A stretch of 40,699 nt of DNA from NCBI RefSeq assembly GCF_016734815.1, contig NZ_JAERQF010000043.1, positions 1 to 40,699 of the forward strand. The letters are read 5' to 3'. The notes beneath the pieces are model-generated. The model did not search any database. It saw only the letters and a program-made list of their open reading frames with translations, and had not been told where the DNA came from. Shown here one piece after another: positions 25,096-32,290 of the stretch; the stretch's first letter is position 1, and the number at the start of each line of letters is the position of its first letter. The translations under genes were made by a program, and so were the position numbers. Source of the DNA: Hymenobacter rubidus (GTDB lineage Bacteria > Bacteroidota > Bacteroidia > Cytophagales > Hymenobacteraceae).

Positions 25096-26301
25096 TTGAA
25101 GATTCTCCACCTGCCCAAGTGGTACCCGCACCGCTACGACGACCAGGATGGTGACTTCGTGGGTCGGCATGTAGCGGCCATTGCCGAGTTTGGGGGCGTG
25201 GAAGGGGCAGTGCTTTTTGCCGCCGTAGCGCGCGGGCCACTGCCAACGCTGATTGATGCGGAAGAAGATTTTACCGGCCCCGTGCCTACGCTGCGCTACT
25301 ACTACCGGGCCGAGCCCACCGGCCTGCCGCTGCTCGACAAGCCGCTGAAGCTGCTGCTGTATTTCTGGTGCCTGCTGCGGGGCTACCGGCGGCTGCGGCG
25401 GCACTGGGGCGGGCAGCGGCCCGATTTGGTGCACGTTCATGTATTGCTGCGCACGGGCTTGTTTGCCTGGGCGCTGAAGGCCGTGCGCGGCATCCCGTTC
25501 ATCATTACTGAGCATTGGACGCTGTATTTGCCGCAGCGGGCCGATGGTATTTCGTGGTTGCGTCGGGTGCTCACGCGGGCCGTGGTGCGCCGGGCGGCGG
25601 CCCTTCACACCGTATCGGGCGGGCTGCGCGATGCCATGGCGGCGCTGGGGTTTGTGAATCCGAACTCCGTGGTGATTGCCAACGTGGTAGATACGGCGCT
25701 TTTCCAACCCACCCAACCATTCAACCAGCCAACCAACCAGCCAACCATTCAACCATTCACCCTGCTGCACGTTTCGGCATTTCATGACAAGGTGAAAAAC
25801 CTCTCCGGCGTGCTGCGCGTGGTAGCGCGGCTGCGGGCGATGCGGCCCGGCCTGCGCCTGCGCATAGTGGGCTACGGACCCGATGAGCTGGCGCTGCACG
25901 AATACGCCACTGAGCTGGGCCTGCTGGCCGATGGCACCGCCGCCTTCCTGGGCAAGCTGCCCCACGCGGAAGTGGCCCAAGAAATGGCCCGTGCCAATGC
26001 CCTGGTATCCTTCAGCCGGGCCGAAACCTTTGGCTGCGTGCTGCTGGAGGCCCGGGCTTGCGGCTGCCCGGTGGTGGCCACCCGCTCCGGCGGCGTGCCC
26101 GAGCTTTTCCAGCCGGACAATACCTTCGGGGTGTTGGTGGAACCGGATGACGAAGCTGCCCTGGAATCTGCGCTCACGGGCGTGCTCAGCGGACGGCTGC
26201 AATTTGACCCGGTGCGCCTCAGAGCCGATGTAGCGGCCCGGTGTGCGCCCCGCGCGGTAGGGGAGGCCTTCGGCGCAGTGTATCGGCAGGTACTGAGCTA
26301 G
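25096..26301 (+). CDS. GT4-family glycosyltransferase
   Basis: The 401-residue protein begins MKILHLPKWYPHRYDDQDGD, with FVGRH typical of GT-B enzymes, and a TTG start at 25096 that yields this canonical N-terminus. The N-terminal acceptor domain covers residues 1-200. The C-terminal donor-binding domain contains LLHVSAFHDKVKNLSG, IVGYGPDE and the EX7E motif E310-E318 (AETFGCVLLEARACGCPVVA), followed by SGGVPELF. Such enzymes transfer a sugar from a nucleotide-sugar to a lipid-linked or growing glycan at the inner membrane. The linker between the domains has a repeat-derived Gln/Pro/Asn-rich insert (residues about 207-221). The next gene is a flippase on the same strand, so a surface-polysaccharide role is likely. 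Donor and acceptor cannot be told from sequence. Confidence 0.9.
   Translation: MKILHLPKWYPHRYDDQDGDFVGRHVAAIAEFGGVEGAVLFAAVARGPLPTLIDAEEDFTGPVPTLRYYYRAEPTGLPLLDKPLKLLLYFWCLLRGYRRLRRHWGGQRPDLVHVHVLLRTGLFAWALKAVRGIPFIITEHWTLYLPQRADGISWLRRVLTRAVVRRAAALHTVSGGLRDAMAALGFVNPNSVVIANVVDTALFQPTQPFNQPTNQPTIQPFTLLHVSAFHDKVKNLSGVLRVVARLRAMRPGLRLRIVGYGPDELALHEYATELGLLADGTAAFLGKLPHAEVAQEMARANALVSFSRAETFGCVLLEARACGCPVVATRSGGVPELFQPDNTFGVLVEPDDEAALESALTGVLSGRLQFDPVRLRADVAARCAPRAVGEAFGAVYRQVLS
25715..25758. repeat. AACCNNNC octamer repeat inside the glycosyltransferase gene
   Basis: Units AACCATTC, AACCAGCC, AACC, AACCAGCC, AACCATTC, AACCATTC follow one another without gaps. The unit lengths are not multiples of three, yet the reading frame is kept and the array encodes a QP/NQP-rich linker between the two GT-B domains. 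Confidence 0.85.
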
Positions 26302-26328
26302 CGGTGGCTAATAACGACATCGATAGAG

Positions 26329-26428
26329 CGTCATGCTGAGCGTAGCCAAAGCATCTCGCGTTTGGTAGTAATCCAATCGAATGGGTTGCTGCCCCGAGCG
26401 AGATGCTTCGGCTACGCTCAGCATGACG
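26329..26428. repeat. Family A palindromic repeat
   Basis: The arms 26329-26359 and 26398-26428 are reverse complements over 31 bp with one mismatch (core GTCATGCTGAGCGTAGCC). The 38-nt loop includes TGGTAGTAATCCAATCG, which is also present in the loop at 32205-32236. It lies between the glycosyltransferase and flippase genes. The next candidate -7 box, TTCTTTTG (26429-26436), abuts its right edge, 26 nt before the flippase ATG. Confidence 0.92.
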
Positions 26429-26461
26429 TTCTTTTGCTAGTCTTTACTCTACTCTGCCACT

Positions 26462-27745
26462 ATGCTCATGCGCATTCTTCATCATTTCGCGGCGCGGGTC
26501 CTCACGGCGGGGCTGAGCTTTGCGGTGGTGTGGCTCACGGCGCGCTACCTGGGGGCGGCGGGGCGCGGGCAGGTCAGCTTGTTTTTTACGGATGTATCGG
26601 GGCTGGTGCTGCTGACGGGGCTGGTGGGCGGCTCGTCGCTGATATACCTGGTGCCGCGGCGCAACGTGTGGCACCTGCTGCCGCCGGCCTATGGCTGGGC
26701 TGTGGTAGTGAGCGTGGCTGGTGCGGCCGTGGTGCAACTGCTCCGCCCCGTCACGCTGGAATACACTCTGCACCTGGCGGCCGTTACGCTGGCGCAGGTG
26801 TTGCTGTCCATCAACCTGTTTCTGCTGCTCGGGCGCAAGCGTGAGCGGGACTACAACGTGCTCACCACGGCCCAGGCGGCGCTGCTGGCCGGCGCGCTGG
26901 CCCTCGCCTTCGGGGCGGCGCACTGGCTGAGCATCCGGGCCTATTACTACGCCAATTACCTGGCCTACGGGCTGCCCTGGCTCATCAGTACCATCATGTT
27001 GCTGCGCCTGCCCGATGCCTGGCGCAGTCGGCGGGCCCGGCGCCGGGCGGCGGCCCGCGAGCTGGCTCGCCACAGCCGGGGGGCCCACCTCTCCAACCTG
27101 CTCACGTTTGCCAATTACCGCTTTGGCTACTACGCCGTGGCCTACCTGGCCAGCGCCCGGGAGCTGGGCGTGCTCTCCGTGGGCGTGGCCCTGGCCGAGG
27201 CCATTTGGCTGATTCCGCGCAGCACCGCCCTCATTCAATACGTGGCCTTGGTAAATGCTGCCGATAAGCACGGCCAGACCTATGCCGCCCTGCGGGGCAG
27301 CCGGCTTACGCTGCTGGCTACGGCCGCCGCCGTCGCGGTGCTGGCCGCTGTGCCGGCTAGTTGGCTGGCGGCGTTTTTCGGGCCGGAGTTTGGGGCGGCG
27401 CACGGCGTCATTCTGGCTTTGGCACCCGGCATTCTCATCAACGGCGCGGGCATGCAGGCCAGCACTTATTTCAGCGGCATGGCCCGTTACCGCGTCAACA
27501 ACCGCGCTTCGCTGCTGGGCCTGGCCGTGACCGTGCCCGTGAGCATGCTGCTGGTGCCTCGACTGGGGATGGTGGGGGCGGCCCTGGGCATGACGGCCTC
27601 CTACACGGCCAGCGTTGCGTATCTGTTTTGGCACTACCGCCGCGCCCTGCGCGCCACCTGGCCCGATTTACTGCCCGGCCGCGCCGACTGGCAATGGCTA
27701 ATTGGGAAAGCAAGGGAACAGCTGAGTACTAGGAATAAGCCATAA
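26462..27745 (+). CDS. Polysaccharide flippase (Wzx/MATE-like, MOP superfamily)
   Basis: The 427-residue integral membrane protein has about 12 hydrophobic helices. The start (ILHHFAARVLTAGLSFAVVW, LTARYLGAAGRGQVSLFF) is the classical N-terminus of O-antigen/exopolysaccharide flippases, with the Gly-rich ARYLGAAGRG turn after helix 1. Later segments include RFGYYAVAYLASARELGVLS, ALAEAIWLIPRSTALIQYVA and FFGPEFGAAHGVILALAPGI. These transporters move lipid-linked oligosaccharides across the inner membrane. With the upstream glycosyltransferase it suggests a small glycan-assembly unit, although a polymerase is not seen. ATG 26462 is used; ATG 26468 is equally possible. Arginine-rich cytoplasmic loops (around residues 180-200) obey the positive-inside rule. 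Confidence 0.88.
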   Translation: MLMRILHHFAARVLTAGLSFAVVWLTARYLGAAGRGQVSLFFTDVSGLVLLTGLVGGSSLIYLVPRRNVWHLLPPAYGWAVVVSVAGAAVVQLLRPVTLEYTLHLAAVTLAQVLLSINLFLLLGRKRERDYNVLTTAQAALLAGALALAFGAAHWLSIRAYYYANYLAYGLPWLISTIMLLRLPDAWRSRRARRRAAARELARHSRGAHLSNLLTFANYRFGYYAVAYLASARELGVLSVGVALAEAIWLIPRSTALIQYVALVNAADKHGQTYAALRGSRLTLLATAAAVAVLAAVPASWLAAFFGPEFGAAHGVILALAPGILINGAGMQASTYFSGMARYRVNNRASLLGLAVTVPVSMLLVPRLGMVGAALGMTASYTASVAYLFWHYRRALRATWPDLLPGRADWQWLIGKAREQLSTRNKP

Positions 27746-27756
27746 GGAATCAGCCC

Positions 27757-28006
27757 GTCATGCTGAGCTTGTCGAAGCATCTCTACCGCGCAATGTGACT
27801 CAATCGATTGGTTTACTATTAAAGCTGTTTAGAAAGTCAAAATCGTTGTCATCCTGAGCGCAGCGAAGGACCTTATCACGTCAGAATAGGCGTTGTTCTG
27901 ACGTGATAAGGTCCTTCGCTGCGCTCAGGATGACAGACGTGTAGGCAAATCAGACTTTCTAAACAGCTTCATTGCGGTAGAGATGCTTCGACAAGCTCAG
28001 CATGAC
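27757..28006. repeat. Three-tier nested palindrome: family A > 17-bp repeat > family B
   Basis: Outer arms 27757-27789 / 27974-28006 are perfect over 33 bp (family A, core GTCATGCTGAGCTTGTCG). Middle arms 27822-27838 / 27953-27969 are perfect over 17 bp (AAGCTGTTTAGAAAGTC). Inner arms 27847-27886 / 27896-27935 are perfect over 40 bp (family B, GTCATCCTGAGCGCAGCG...) with a 9-nt loop. The unit fills nearly the whole gap between the convergent flippase and T9SS-cargo genes and may act as a transcription barrier. Confidence 0.95.
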
Positions 28007-28032
28007 CGTTCTGATTTTTTCTATCCCAACTA

Positions 28033-31000
28033 CTATCGAATTACCTCGACCCATCCTTTGGCGCGGGAGCCGTTGGGGTAAGTAATGAGGTAGTAGTACA
28101 CGCCGTTGGGCTGGCCGGCGGCGCTCCAATCGTCGTGGTAGGCGGCGGCTTCAAAGACGAGCTGGCCCCAGCGGGAGAAAACCTGCAGGCGGGGCGGGCA
28201 GTCGGGCCCCAGCTTAAAGGTTTGGTTCACTTCGTCGCCGTTGGGCGTGATGATGTTCGGGATTCTGCGAAGCTGCACTTCCACGACGGGCGCGGTGGTT
28301 TCGGTTTCGCAGCGGTTGGCGTTGTAGCGCACCCGTACCCGAGGCTGGTAGGTGCCGGGTGCGGTGTAGGTGTGCGTCGGGGTGAGTTCTGCTGATTGGC
28401 TGCCATCGCCAAAGTCCCACACCAGACTCGGCGAAGCAGGGATGCCGGAGCCGGATAAGGCGAAGTGCAGCGTGAGCGGGGCCAGCCGGGTTTCGGCGCA
28501 GGCCGCAGCCGTCCAGGATGCCAGCAGGGTTGGGGCCGGGGCTATCGACAGGCGCCGGGTGGTGGTGCCCACGCAGCCGCTGTCGCTCACGGCGTAGGTA
28601 AGCGTGACGGGTCCGGCCAATGCCGCTGCGGGCGAGAATACGAAACCCGTAGCCGCGCTGCCGCTCACCCCCGGCCCGCTGAAAATACCTCCGGCCGGCT
28701 TGCCGCGCAGCGCAAACGCCGCCGACCCGGCGCACAGCAAAGTGTCGGCCCCAATGGTGGGCGTGGGTATTTTTCGAAGCATAACGGTTCGGGTGGCCTG
28801 CACCAGGCAGCCGTTCACCGTCACGGTATACAGTATCTGCACCGGGCCGGGCGACAGGTTGGGCGAAAACACAAAGCCCGTGCCCGCGCTGCCGCTCACC
28901 CCCGGCCCGCTGAACACGCCCCCAACCGGCGCGGCCGTGAGCGGCACCGGTGCCAACGGCGGCGCCCCCGCTGCCGGTAGGCAGTAAGAGGGCTGGAGCG
29001 CCGTGGTGAAAGCCACCGTGGGCGGCGCTGTCACGGTAATGCGACGGGTGCCGGCACAGCTGGTCGTGCCCAGGCCAGGAAACGAGTAGCTCAGGGTTTG
29101 CACGCCCACCAAGGCCAGCGAGGGCGTGAACACGAAGCCCGCTGCCACCGAGCCCGTCACGCCGGGCCCGGTCCAGGTGCCGCCCGTTGGCGTGCCCACC
29201 AGCGAAATGGCTCCGGCGTTGGCACAGAGCACTTGGTCGGCGCCGGCATTGGGGGCCGTGGCGACGGTTACGGTTTGGGATGCCTGCACCACGCAGCCAT
29301 TCAGGGTGAGGGTATAGGTCAGCTGCGAAACGCCGGGGGCCCCGCCGGGAGAAAAAAAGTAGCCGGTTGCCGCATTACCGCTCACCCCCGGCCCGCTGAA
29401 AATGCCGCCCACCGGCGTGGCCGTCAGCCGGATGGCGGGTATGGGCGGAGTTGCCGGCGTCAGGCAGTAGAATGCTTGGGGCAGCGGCGTGAAAGTGACC
29501 ACCGGCGGCACTGTCACCGTTACGCGGCGGGTGCCAAGGGTGGTGCACAAGCCCGTGCTGGCAACCGTGTAAGTCAGCGTCTGGACACCCGCGAGGGCTA
29601 GCGAGGGCGTGAAGACGAAACCCGTTGCCACGCTGCCCGTCACGCCCGGCCCGGTCCAGACGCCGCCGGCCGGCGTGCCCACCAGCGGCTGCGGGCCAGC
29701 CGTGGCGCACACCGTTTGGTCGACTCCCGCGTTGGCAATGCTGGGCTGAAAGTTGAGCACAAAGGCCGCATTATTGCAGCCAATGTAAATGCCGTTGTTA
29801 GCATTATTCGTCGTCGAATAGGTATTGGCCCCGCTGGGAATAGGAAAGCCAGTGGCCGAGAAGCACGAGCAAACAGCTTGGTACACAATGCCCCGTGGGT
29901 CGAAGCGCGAGGTGCCGCCGTCCACGTGCTCGCCTTCGCTGTTGGGGTTGGGGTTGCCGTAGAAGGTGCCGTAGGTGAGCCCGGTGAGGCCGGCCGAAAA
30001 CTGGGCCAGGTAGAAGTCACTGCCATCGGTGATGGGCTGGGCGGCATCCGGCGTGATGGGCAGGCCGGTGGTGTAGCCGTTGTAGTTGAGGTAGGGGAAG
30101 TTCGGCCCATTCACCATGCCATCCCAGCCGCACACGTACACCCGGTCGCAGCGGTCGACCAGGAAAGCCGTGGGGTTGAGGCTGATAAGGTGCGGGCCGG
30201 TATTAACTGCCGCCGTACTGCCAAACACCATGGCCAGCTGGCTCAAGCCCAGGTTGGCATCGAGCTTCTGAATAAATTGTGTGCCGTTGGGCGTGTTGTA
30301 GAGGCCGGGCGTCACCGGAAACTGGCCTAGCGTCTGGCCCAGCAGGTACACCCCGCCATCGGAACCCAGCTGCAGAAAATAGGCCTGGTCGTAGGCCGCC
30401 GTGCCCACATAGGTGGCCCGCAGCAGCCCCGTGCCACTGGCCGAAATGCGCGCCGCAAACCCGTCCACATTGCCCGGCCGGGTGGTGTGGTACGCCCCGC
30501 CGGAGGTCGGAAAATTGGCGCTGGTGGTGCCGCCGGCCACGTACACATCGCCGGTAGTGGGTTCCAGCTGAATAGAATACGTGGCATCGGCCCCGCTGCC
30601 GCCCAGGTAGCTGCCCCAGGTAAGGGCCGTGAGGTTGGGCGCCAGCTTGCACACCACGCCATCCGAAGTGCCGCCGTGGTAGCTGCTGCTGAAGCCCCGC
30701 GCCATCGGGAAATTGCTGGACGTGGTGTGCGAGGCGATGTACACATTATCAGCCGCATCCACCAGAATATCACCCCGAAACGGGTCGCCGTAGTTGTGGG
30801 GCAGCTGCTGCACGCTGCTATCCGGCGCCATGTTAGTGTCGAGGGGCAGCAGGCCGTCGTTGCCGCTGCCGCCCAGGTAGGTAGAGCCCACCAGAGCCGT
30901 GCCCGTTGCATTGAGCCGGGTAATGACGAGGTCGGAGCCGTTGGGGCAATCGTAGGGCGCGCCATAGCCCAACGGCGAAGTAGTGGTGCCGCCCCCAAAG

Positions 31001-32106
31001 GTGCGCTGCAAGGCGCCGCTGGTGGTGGGGTAGTCCGACGAGCCCGACGAGCCCAGTACCAGCAGCTCGCCCTGGCTGTTTACCACCAGGCTGTGCGGAA
31101 ACTCGGCGCTGCTGCCGCCCAGGTAGGTGGCCCATACCCGCGCCGCTGCGCCCGTCACGCTGGTGTTGTACTTGATGAGGGCAATGTCAATCAGCGCCGC
31201 AAACGTGGTCTGGAAAGCGCCCGGACTGGTCGGGTAGCCCGCATCGAACGCAATGCCGCCCGAGTACAGGTTACCCGCCGCATCATAAGTAGCCGTGAAA
31301 CCCCAGTTGTCCGCCGCCGAGCCGGTGTAGGTTGAAAACACAACGACGGGGTCGATGGTCAGCAGACGGGCATGGTCGTACTTGCCCAGGGCAAAATGCA
31401 CGGTTTTTCCACGCAGCTGGTAGCGGCAAGCCACGGGTCGGTGCTGGCCGGCGGCATCGGTTTGCCAGGCCAGCGGGGCGCGCTCGGTCACGGTGCCCAC
31501 ACTGGTTTTTATGACGAGGTTGCCGGCCGGGTCCAGGGTCAGAGCATCGGCCCCGTCGTGGCGCAGGGCAATGGCGGCGGCACTGGCACCGGGGGCCAGC
31601 TCGAAGTCGTACTCCAAGTGCTGGTCGGCGCTTTCGTAGACGCGGGCATTCACGCCGGGCCAGAGGCCGGCGTAGCGCAGCTGGCGGAAGCCACGCACGT
31701 CGCGGGCCCAGCGTTTGGGGTCGGCCCCGAGGAAGTAGTTGCGGCGCTCGGCCGTGGCCGTTTCGGCCGTGAGCACGGCCGTAGCGGCCGCCTTGTCGAA
31801 GCGCAGCGTGAAAGCATGACCGCGCACGGGGCCTTCGGTCGCCGGGTCTTTCGGGCGCTTGGCGCCGTGGCCCAGCTGGGCCGGGCCGCCGTTGGCCAGC
31901 AGGGCGAAGGTGAGGCCGTCGGCTTCGGCAAAAAGCCGGCCGCCGGGCAGCGCGGCAGCATAGCGGGCGTGGGCATCCCACTGGCCCTTGTTTTCCACAA
32001 ATTCGAGCGAGGGCGCCGCAGCACCGGGATGGGCCGCTGGCTGCGCCAGGAGAGCAGAAAGCAGGCTGGGGACGAACAGCGCAGCCAAGAGTAGCGGTAG
32101 TTTCAT
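28033..32106 (-). CDS. Large T9SS-secreted repeat protein with gliding-motility C-terminal domain
   Basis: The 1357-residue protein has a signal peptide (MKLPLLLAALFVPSLLSALL, cleavage near LAQ). An N-terminal DUF7948-type domain covers about 35-270 (LEFVENKGQWD is diagnostic). SBBP-like beta-propeller repeats cover about 270-780 (recurring YLGGSGND, GNLYSGGIAFD, DNVYIASHTTS, GDVYVAGG). Five Ig-like modules of about 75-85 residues follow at about 790-1200 (TGPGVTG or FSGPGVSG in each), then a PKD domain with VWDFGDGS near 1232. The C-terminal CHU_C/type B sorting domain (from about 1279) reads RIPNIITPNGDEVNQTFKL, VFSRWGQLVFE, PNGVYYYLITYPNG, KGWVEVIR. It should be exported through SprA and kept on or released from the cell surface; adhesion is a guess. 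ATG 32106 is preferred to a TTG two codons upstream. A TATCTTTA box (32138-32145, minus strand) is a possible promoter. Confidence 0.9.
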   Translation of the reverse strand: MKLPLLLAALFVPSLLSALLAQPAAHPGAAAPSLEFVENKGQWDAHARYAAALPGGRLFAEADGLTFALLANGGPAQLGHGAKRPKDPATEGPVRGHAFTLRFDKAAATAVLTAETATAERRNYFLGADPKRWARDVRGFRQLRYAGLWPGVNARVYESADQHLEYDFELAPGASAAAIALRHDGADALTLDPAGNLVIKTSVGTVTERAPLAWQTDAAGQHRPVACRYQLRGKTVHFALGKYDHARLLTIDPVVVFSTYTGSAADNWGFTATYDAAGNLYSGGIAFDAGYPTSPGAFQTTFAALIDIALIKYNTSVTGAAARVWATYLGGSSAEFPHSLVVNSQGELLVLGSSGSSDYPTTSGALQRTFGGGTTTSPLGYGAPYDCPNGSDLVITRLNATGTALVGSTYLGGSGNDGLLPLDTNMAPDSSVQQLPHNYGDPFRGDILVDAADNVYIASHTTSSNFPMARGFSSSYHGGTSDGVVCKLAPNLTALTWGSYLGGSGADATYSIQLEPTTGDVYVAGGTTSANFPTSGGAYHTTRPGNVDGFAARISASGTGLLRATYVGTAAYDQAYFLQLGSDGGVYLLGQTLGQFPVTPGLYNTPNGTQFIQKLDANLGLSQLAMVFGSTAAVNTGPHLISLNPTAFLVDRCDRVYVCGWDGMVNGPNFPYLNYNGYTTGLPITPDAAQPITDGSDFYLAQFSAGLTGLTYGTFYGNPNPNSEGEHVDGGTSRFDPRGIVYQAVCSCFSATGFPIPSGANTYSTTNNANNGIYIGCNNAAFVLNFQPSIANAGVDQTVCATAGPQPLVGTPAGGVWTGPGVTGSVATGFVFTPSLALAGVQTLTYTVASTGLCTTLGTRRVTVTVPPVVTFTPLPQAFYCLTPATPPIPAIRLTATPVGGIFSGPGVSGNAATGYFFSPGGAPGVSQLTYTLTLNGCVVQASQTVTVATAPNAGADQVLCANAGAISLVGTPTGGTWTGPGVTGSVAAGFVFTPSLALVGVQTLSYSFPGLGTTSCAGTRRITVTAPPTVAFTTALQPSYCLPAAGAPPLAPVPLTAAPVGGVFSGPGVSGSAGTGFVFSPNLSPGPVQILYTVTVNGCLVQATRTVMLRKIPTPTIGADTLLCAGSAAFALRGKPAGGIFSGPGVSGSAATGFVFSPAAALAGPVTLTYAVSDSGCVGTTTRRLSIAPAPTLLASWTAAACAETRLAPLTLHFALSGSGIPASPSLVWDFGDGSQSAELTPTHTYTAPGTYQPRVRVRYNANRCETETTAPVVEVQLRRIPNIITPNGDEVNQTFKLGPDCPPRLQVFSRWGQLVFEAAAYHDDWSAAGQPNGVYYYLITYPNGSRAKGWVEVIR
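28640..29700. repeat. Five tandem Ig-like coding modules
   Basis: Within the gene above, a GPGV(T/S)G-centred module recurs near 29655, 29390, 29160, 28905 and 28685 (220-265 nt apart). Read from the protein N-terminus, types alternate: WTGPGVTG, FSGPGVSG, WTGPGVTG, FSGPGVSG, FSGPGVSG. The DNA string GCTCACCCCCGGCCCGCTGA is shared by several modules and by the neighbouring paralogue (33147), which points to recent duplication or gene conversion. Confidence 0.85.
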
Positions 32107-32171
32107 CGACAACTAAAAAGGTGGGAACGGTAGTTGGTAAAGATAACGGCTGCGAAGAACCAGCTCAGAAC

Positions 32172-32269
32172 GTCATGCCGAGCGCAGCCGAGGCATCTCG
32201 CGTGTGGTAGTAATCCAATCGTAAGAATTACTTCGGCACGCGAGATGCCTCGGCTGCGCTCGGCATGAC
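32172..32269. repeat. Family A palindromic repeat
   Basis: 32172-32204 and 32237-32269 are perfect 33-bp reverse complements (GTCATGCCGAGCGCAGCC...). The 32-nt loop starts TGGTAGTAATCCAATCG, as in the copy at 26329. It lies between the two tandem cargo genes, downstream of the second and upstream of the first in their direction of transcription. Confidence 0.95.
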
Positions 32270-32290
32270 CTGTTTATTCCCGCCTCTGCA

